A stretch of 64,000 nt of DNA from JAVBWO01 sp036677375. Lineage in GTDB: Bacteria; Bacillota; Dehalobacteriia; UBA4068; UBA4997. Every line of letters starts with the position of its first letter. The stretch's first letter is position 1. Positions 61,135-64,000 of this stretch are shown here, one piece after another. The notes under the pieces were generated by a model. That model worked only from the letters and a program-made list of their open reading frames with translations. It was not told where the DNA came from and did no database searches. The stretch spans positions 62,001 to 126,000 of the forward strand of contig JAVBWO010000020.1 of the NCBI GenBank assembly GCA_036677375.1, in the 5' to 3' direction. The position numbers were made by a program, and so were the translations under genes.

Positions 61135-62109
61135 TTGCGGGATTTAAAAGAGATCTCTGCTACGGATATTGCCGGCATCAAAGTAGGACACGCTCAGGAT
61201 GAAAGGGGAGCCACCGGCTGTACCGTGATCCTCTGCGAAGAGGGGGCTTGCGGCGGCGTGGATGTGCGGGGCGGCGCTCCAGCTACACGGGAAACAGACT
61301 TGCTTCATCCGGTCAATATGGTGGAAACGGTGCATGCTTTGGTTTTGAGCGGCGGCAGCGCCTTTGGCCTGGATGCGGCTTCAGGCGTCATGGCCTACCT
61401 GGAGGAGAGGGGCAAAGGGTTCGTTTTTGCCGACCAGACGGTGCCTATTGTGTGCGGCGCCGCCTTATTTGATCTATTGCTGGGCGAGGGCAAGGTGCGT
61501 CCCGACAAAGCCATGGGCTATCGGGCCGCTTCCGCCGCTTCCTCGGCTCCGTTGGCGGAAGGCAATGTGGGCGCGGCTACCGGAGCCAGCGTGGGCAAGG
61601 CTTTAGGCATGTCCCGGGCCATGAAAGCCGGCTTGGGTTCCTACGGCTTGCAGGCGGGTAATCTCCAAGTGGCCGCTTTGGTGGCGGTGAATGCCTTGGG
61701 AGATGTCATCGAGGAAAACAATGGTCGTAAACTGGCGGGTTTACTCCATGAGAAAAAAGACAGGATCGCGGATACCGAGGAATTTCTTTTATCGGCTCAA
61801 TTCCATATGGGAGAAGAAGCCAAGGGCAATACCGTGCTTGGCGTTATCGTGACCAACGGCGCCTTTACCAAGGCGCAAACCAATAAAATTGCCATGATGG
61901 CTCAGGATGGCCTGGCGCGGGTGATTCGTCCGGCTCATACCATGTATGACGGAGATACGGTATTTACCTTGTCCACCGGCGCCTGTGCCGCCGACGTGAA
62001 TACGGCTGGTCTTTTGGCGGCCCGGGTCATGGCGGAAGCCATCTGCCGGGGGGTAAGGGCTGCGGCTCCCGCTTACGGGCTGCCCGCTTACGGCAGTTTT
62101 GCCAAATAA
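61135..62109 (+). CDS. P1 (S58) family aminopeptidase, DmpA-like
   Basis: A 324-residue self-processing aminopeptidase of the DmpA/BapA family. Motifs are IAGIKVGHAQDERGATGCTV, GVDVRGGAPATRETDLL and VLSGGSAFGLDAASGVM. The autoprocessing site appears to be Asn-Thr in KGNTVLGVIVTNGAFTK, so Thr rather than Ser would be the nucleophile. The start is TTG 61135 behind AGGAGGGG. Family members cleave short peptides, D-amino-acid amides or beta-peptides. Probably co-expressed with the OPT transporter. Confidence 0.92.
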   Translation: MRDLKEISATDIAGIKVGHAQDERGATGCTVILCEEGACGGVDVRGGAPATRETDLLHPVNMVETVHALVLSGGSAFGLDAASGVMAYLEERGKGFVFADQTVPIVCGAALFDLLLGEGKVRPDKAMGYRAASAASSAPLAEGNVGAATGASVGKALGMSRAMKAGLGSYGLQAGNLQVAALVAVNALGDVIEENNGRKLAGLLHEKKDRIADTEEFLLSAQFHMGEEAKGNTVLGVIVTNGAFTKAQTNKIAMMAQDGLARVIRPAHTMYDGDTVFTLSTGACAADVNTAGLLAARVMAEAICRGVRAAAPAYGLPAYGSFAK

Positions 62110-62160
62110 CAGATGGTATGATAAAGGCGCATCATTGGTAGGTTGAAACGGAAATCATAG

Positions 62161-62207
62161 CATTGAAAGGCTGTTTTTCACTATTTTTTGCTTTTCAATG
62201 GCCTTTG
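62161..62207 (+). terminator. Hairpin terminator after the peptidase gene
   Basis: CATTGAAAGGC (62161-62171) pairs with GCTTTTCAATG (62190-62200) with one mismatch and a T-rich loop, followed by GCCTTTG. Confidence 0.6.
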
Positions 62208-62327
62208 TGATCCTGTATCTGAAGGATTTTGTATCCTGTTTGTTGTAATCCGCGAGGGGTTTTGCCTGGAGTTTTTTTGATCTGAACAGGTTCAAGAGAA
62301 GATATTGACAGGCAGGGGGAAATGGTC

Positions 62328-63056
62328 ATGGAAGAATCATTATTGCGTCAGGCGATAGAGAAAAGAATCTCCCGCAGGAGCTATCTGGATCAGCCTTTAA
62401 AGGAAGACGTGATTCATGTCCTCAATGCCAGCATTACCCGGTATAATCAGGAGAGCGGGCTTGCGATCCGTCTGGTGCAGGGCGGCAAGGAACTCTTCTC
62501 AGGTCTGAGCAATGTGCCGGCTTATTTGGCTTTGATCGGACGAAAGGATGACTTGGGGTTAAAGGAAAAAGCAGGCTATTACGGCGAGCTTCTAGTACTT
62601 GAGGCTACCATTCTGGGTCTTGGCACTTGCTGGGTGGGAGGAACTTATCAAAAAGATCGCTGTATGGAGCAATTACAGTTGACGTCAGATGACGAACTGG
62701 CTTGCGTTGTTTCTCTGGGCTATGTTAAAGCTAGTATGGGCTTTAAGGAGAAAATGACTTATAAAATGATTCACCATCAGAGTGCCGGAAAAAAGGCGGA
62801 GGAAATGTATGTGGTGGAAGAGCCGGCTTCGGACTGGTTTTTTAAGGGGATGGCAGCTGTGCGGAAAGCGCCGTCTGCTTTGAATAAACAACCGGTGGTG
62901 TTTTACTGGCGTGATGGTGTGATCACGGCTTCTGTTGAAAATATGGCCTCCCGCCAAGCGATTGACTTAGGGATTGCCAGACTGCATTTTGCTCTTGGCG
63001 CAGATTGCGGCGGACATTGGAAAAAAGTGGAGGGGCAATATCAATTTAGCCTTTAA
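62328..63056 (+). CDS. Nitroreductase family protein
   Basis: A 242-residue FMN-dependent nitroreductase-fold protein. AIEKRISRRSYLDQPLKED contains the RRSYL phosphate-binding motif; YGELLVLEATILGLGTCWVG is the typical helix with a conserved Gly-Cys, and RQAIDLGIARLHFAL closes the fold. The protein is about 20-60 residues longer than the simplest members. I use ATG 62328 because AGGGGG at 62314-62319 gives normal spacing; ATG 62322 is too close. Such enzymes reduce nitro groups, quinones or flavins; the substrate is unknown. Confidence 0.88.
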   Translation: MEESLLRQAIEKRISRRSYLDQPLKEDVIHVLNASITRYNQESGLAIRLVQGGKELFSGLSNVPAYLALIGRKDDLGLKEKAGYYGELLVLEATILGLGTCWVGGTYQKDRCMEQLQLTSDDELACVVSLGYVKASMGFKEKMTYKMIHHQSAGKKAEEMYVVEEPASDWFFKGMAAVRKAPSALNKQPVVFYWRDGVITASVENMASRQAIDLGIARLHFALGADCGGHWKKVEGQYQFSL

Positions 63057-63187
63057 GCATTTATGTTGACCGTTGTTTTTTCAACGAAGGCAACCGCGCG
63101 CAACGGTGTGAAGATTTGTTTCGGCAGGAAAAGTCTGTCAAAGTACCGTCAATCAAGTAAAAAATTTTATTTTTACCGGAAAAATCC

Positions 63188-63216
63188 TTGACAGTAAAAG
63201 CATAAAGTATTATATT
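63188..63216 (+). promoter_or_regulatory. Consensus promoter upstream of tRNA-Lys
   Basis: TTGACA (63188-63193) and TATATT (63211-63216) with 17-base spacing, 125 bp ahead of the tRNA. The intervening 120 bases show no gene. Confidence 0.75.
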
Positions 63217-63340
63217 GAATTGGTAACTTGTTTGTTATGCTTTTCCATTGTTCAATTAAAGGAAGCAATGCTGTGAACATATGAAATAAAACAGACTTTT
63301 GGCAAGTTGATTCCATTGAATTTTATGATGGTTGCTTTTT

Positions 63341-63416
63341 GGACCGCTAGCTCAGTTGGTAGAGCACCTGACTCTTAATCAGGGTGTCCGGGGTTCGAGC
63401 CCCCGGCGGTCCACCA
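63341..63416 (+). tRNA. tRNA-Lys (anticodon CUU)
   Basis: Full cloverleaf with acceptor arms GGACCGC / GCGGTCC, D-arm GCTC...GAGC, anticodon stem CCTGA / TCAGG with loop CTCTTAA (anticodon CTT, reading AAG), and T-arm CCGGG-GTTCGAG-CCCGG. The CCA end is encoded at 63414-63416. A strong terminator follows. Confidence 0.97.
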
Positions 63417-63420
63417 CGAT

Positions 63421-63463
63421 ATAACATCTGTTATCTATATAGATAACAGATGTTATTTTTTGT
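63421..63463 (+). terminator. Rho-independent terminator of tRNA-Lys
   Basis: Perfect 14-bp stem AACATCTGTTATCT / AGATAACAGATGTT with loop ATAT, followed by ATTTTTTG. Confidence 0.95.
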
Positions 63464-63578
63464 TCCATAACACACCGATTAATACGCTCACTTTCAAAAA
63501 GGCTGTTCACAAGATTGGCGGTCCGGACCATTTGAAAACAGGCACGACGGAGAGTTTACAGAATTGATGAATCATATA

Positions 63579-63614
63579 GCAAACCCCGTCCGAGATCCGG
63601 GCGGGGGTGTGCTT
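63579..63614 (-). terminator. Hairpin downstream of the PII-like gene
   Basis: Inverted repeat GCAAACCCCGTCC / GGGCGGGGGTGTGC lies 29 bp beyond the PII-like stop. The T run on the minus strand is short, so terminator strength is uncertain. Confidence 0.5.
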
Positions 63615-63642
63615 GTTTTCCCAGTGAAGCTGTTTATCGTAA

Positions 63643-63948
63643 TCATGATTCATATAAACCATATGTTTGGCTTATATTCTGAATAAAAATAATGCCATTA
63701 CCGGGTTTATCAATTTGAAACTTTTCGTGGATCGAAGAAACGATTTCATTTGTTTGTTCGCTTTTTGTGATCATGAGTACGATTTCTTTTTCCGGTTCAA
63801 TCTCCATGGCAAATAGTTTACTGGTTTCATGAATACCGGAACCACGGGCATTTATGATCGTTGCGCCTTTAGAACCGGCTTGAGTTGCAGCTTCTACAAC
63901 AGCTTCTCCCTTGCCTTTATCCACAATAACAATGATAGACTGATACAT
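63643..63948 (-). CDS. PII-like signal transduction protein
   Basis: A 101-residue PII-family protein: MYQSIIVIVDKGKGEAVVEA, then GATIINARGSGIHETSKLFA, in place of the normal T-loop with its uridylylated Tyr51, and EIVLMITKSEQTNEIV. It resembles the PII-like proteins encoded with DUF1538 transporters rather than classical GlnB/GlnK. RBS GGAGGG precedes ATG 63948. Any partner transporter gene would lie beyond the window edge on the same strand. Confidence 0.9.
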   Translation of the reverse strand: MYQSIIVIVDKGKGEAVVEAATQAGSKGATIINARGSGIHETSKLFAMEIEPEKEIVLMITKSEQTNEIVSSIHEKFQIDKPGNGIIFIQNISQTYGLYES

Positions 63949-64000
63949 TGTATTTTCTATCCCTCCAAGTTCATTAAGATTCTTGCAATTATAGCTCCTG

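Overview
The window looks like the chromosome of a spore-forming, anaerobic, low-to-mid GC Bacillota (Clostridia-like). Support comes from a cwlJ-gerQ spore germination pair, Gram-positive SLH-anchored surface proteins, a CIRCE operator, AGGAGG-type ribosome binding sites with frequent TTG/GTG starts, NiaR control of nadABC, a cytosolic [NiFe] hydrogenase and a selenocysteine protein of the glycine-reductase component B type. No species can be named from the sequence alone. I see no prophage, insertion sequence, CRISPR array or rRNA.

Layout. 1-3.7 kb: end of ubiX, a UbiD decarboxylase, an isochorismatase-fold hydrolase and an NCS2-like permease, probably an operon for decarboxylating an aromatic or heterocyclic compound. 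4-6.9 kb: OsmC protein, then a YtrA-type GntR regulator with its ABC exporter. 7-15.5 kb: a giant SLH/GLUG surface protein, a DUF2442 protein and a MalT-like LuxR regulator. 16-17.5 kb: two membrane proteins of unknown role (DUF5058 pair). 17.8-26.6 kb: a long co-directional run of metal/Fe-S genes (DUF5320, DUF134, two NifX-like proteins, two ferredoxin-fused MinD ATPases, an MBL-fold protein, an IscU-like scaffold, a flavoprotein, MOSC, CGGC, DUF1847, DUF1858 and the cysteine desulfidase-like CyuA). 27-30.4 kb (minus): [NiFe] hydrogenase with its protease, a cytochrome b5-like protein and a small HypA-like protein. 30.5-31.4 kb: cwlJ-gerQ. 31.6-35.4 kb (minus): metNIQ transporter behind a UroD/MtaA-type methyltransferase. 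35.7-39.3 kb (minus): nadABC-niaR. 39.8-48.3 kb: AraC regulator, an unknown small protein, cheC-cheD, an SLH-anchored subtilisin, a membrane protein and cysK. 48.5-53.6 kb: XRE-cupin regulator, a GrdB-like selenoprotein, a GrdE-like protein and an APC permease. 54-64 kb: CIRCE-controlled htpG, zinc-ribbon protein, patatin, RluA, OPT transporter with P1 peptidase, nitroreductase, tRNA-Lys and a PII-like protein.

The best candidate for something undescribed is the 48.5-53.6 kb locus. A UGA-encoded selenocysteine (codon at 50339-50341, followed by a SECIS-like hairpin) sits in the U-x-x-C context of GrdB proteins. Its partner resembles the GrdE proprotein, but the Cys that becomes the pyruvoyl group in GrdE is replaced by Phe. 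With its own regulator and amino-acid permease, and no grdA/C/D nearby, this may be a reductive selenoenzyme for an unknown substrate that works without the classical pyruvoyl group. The second candidate is the 17.8-26.6 kb metallocluster run, which combines ferredoxin-MinD ATPases, NifX-like carriers, an IscU-type scaffold and a possible sulfide-releasing enzyme, with no NifS/IscS cysteine desulfurase.
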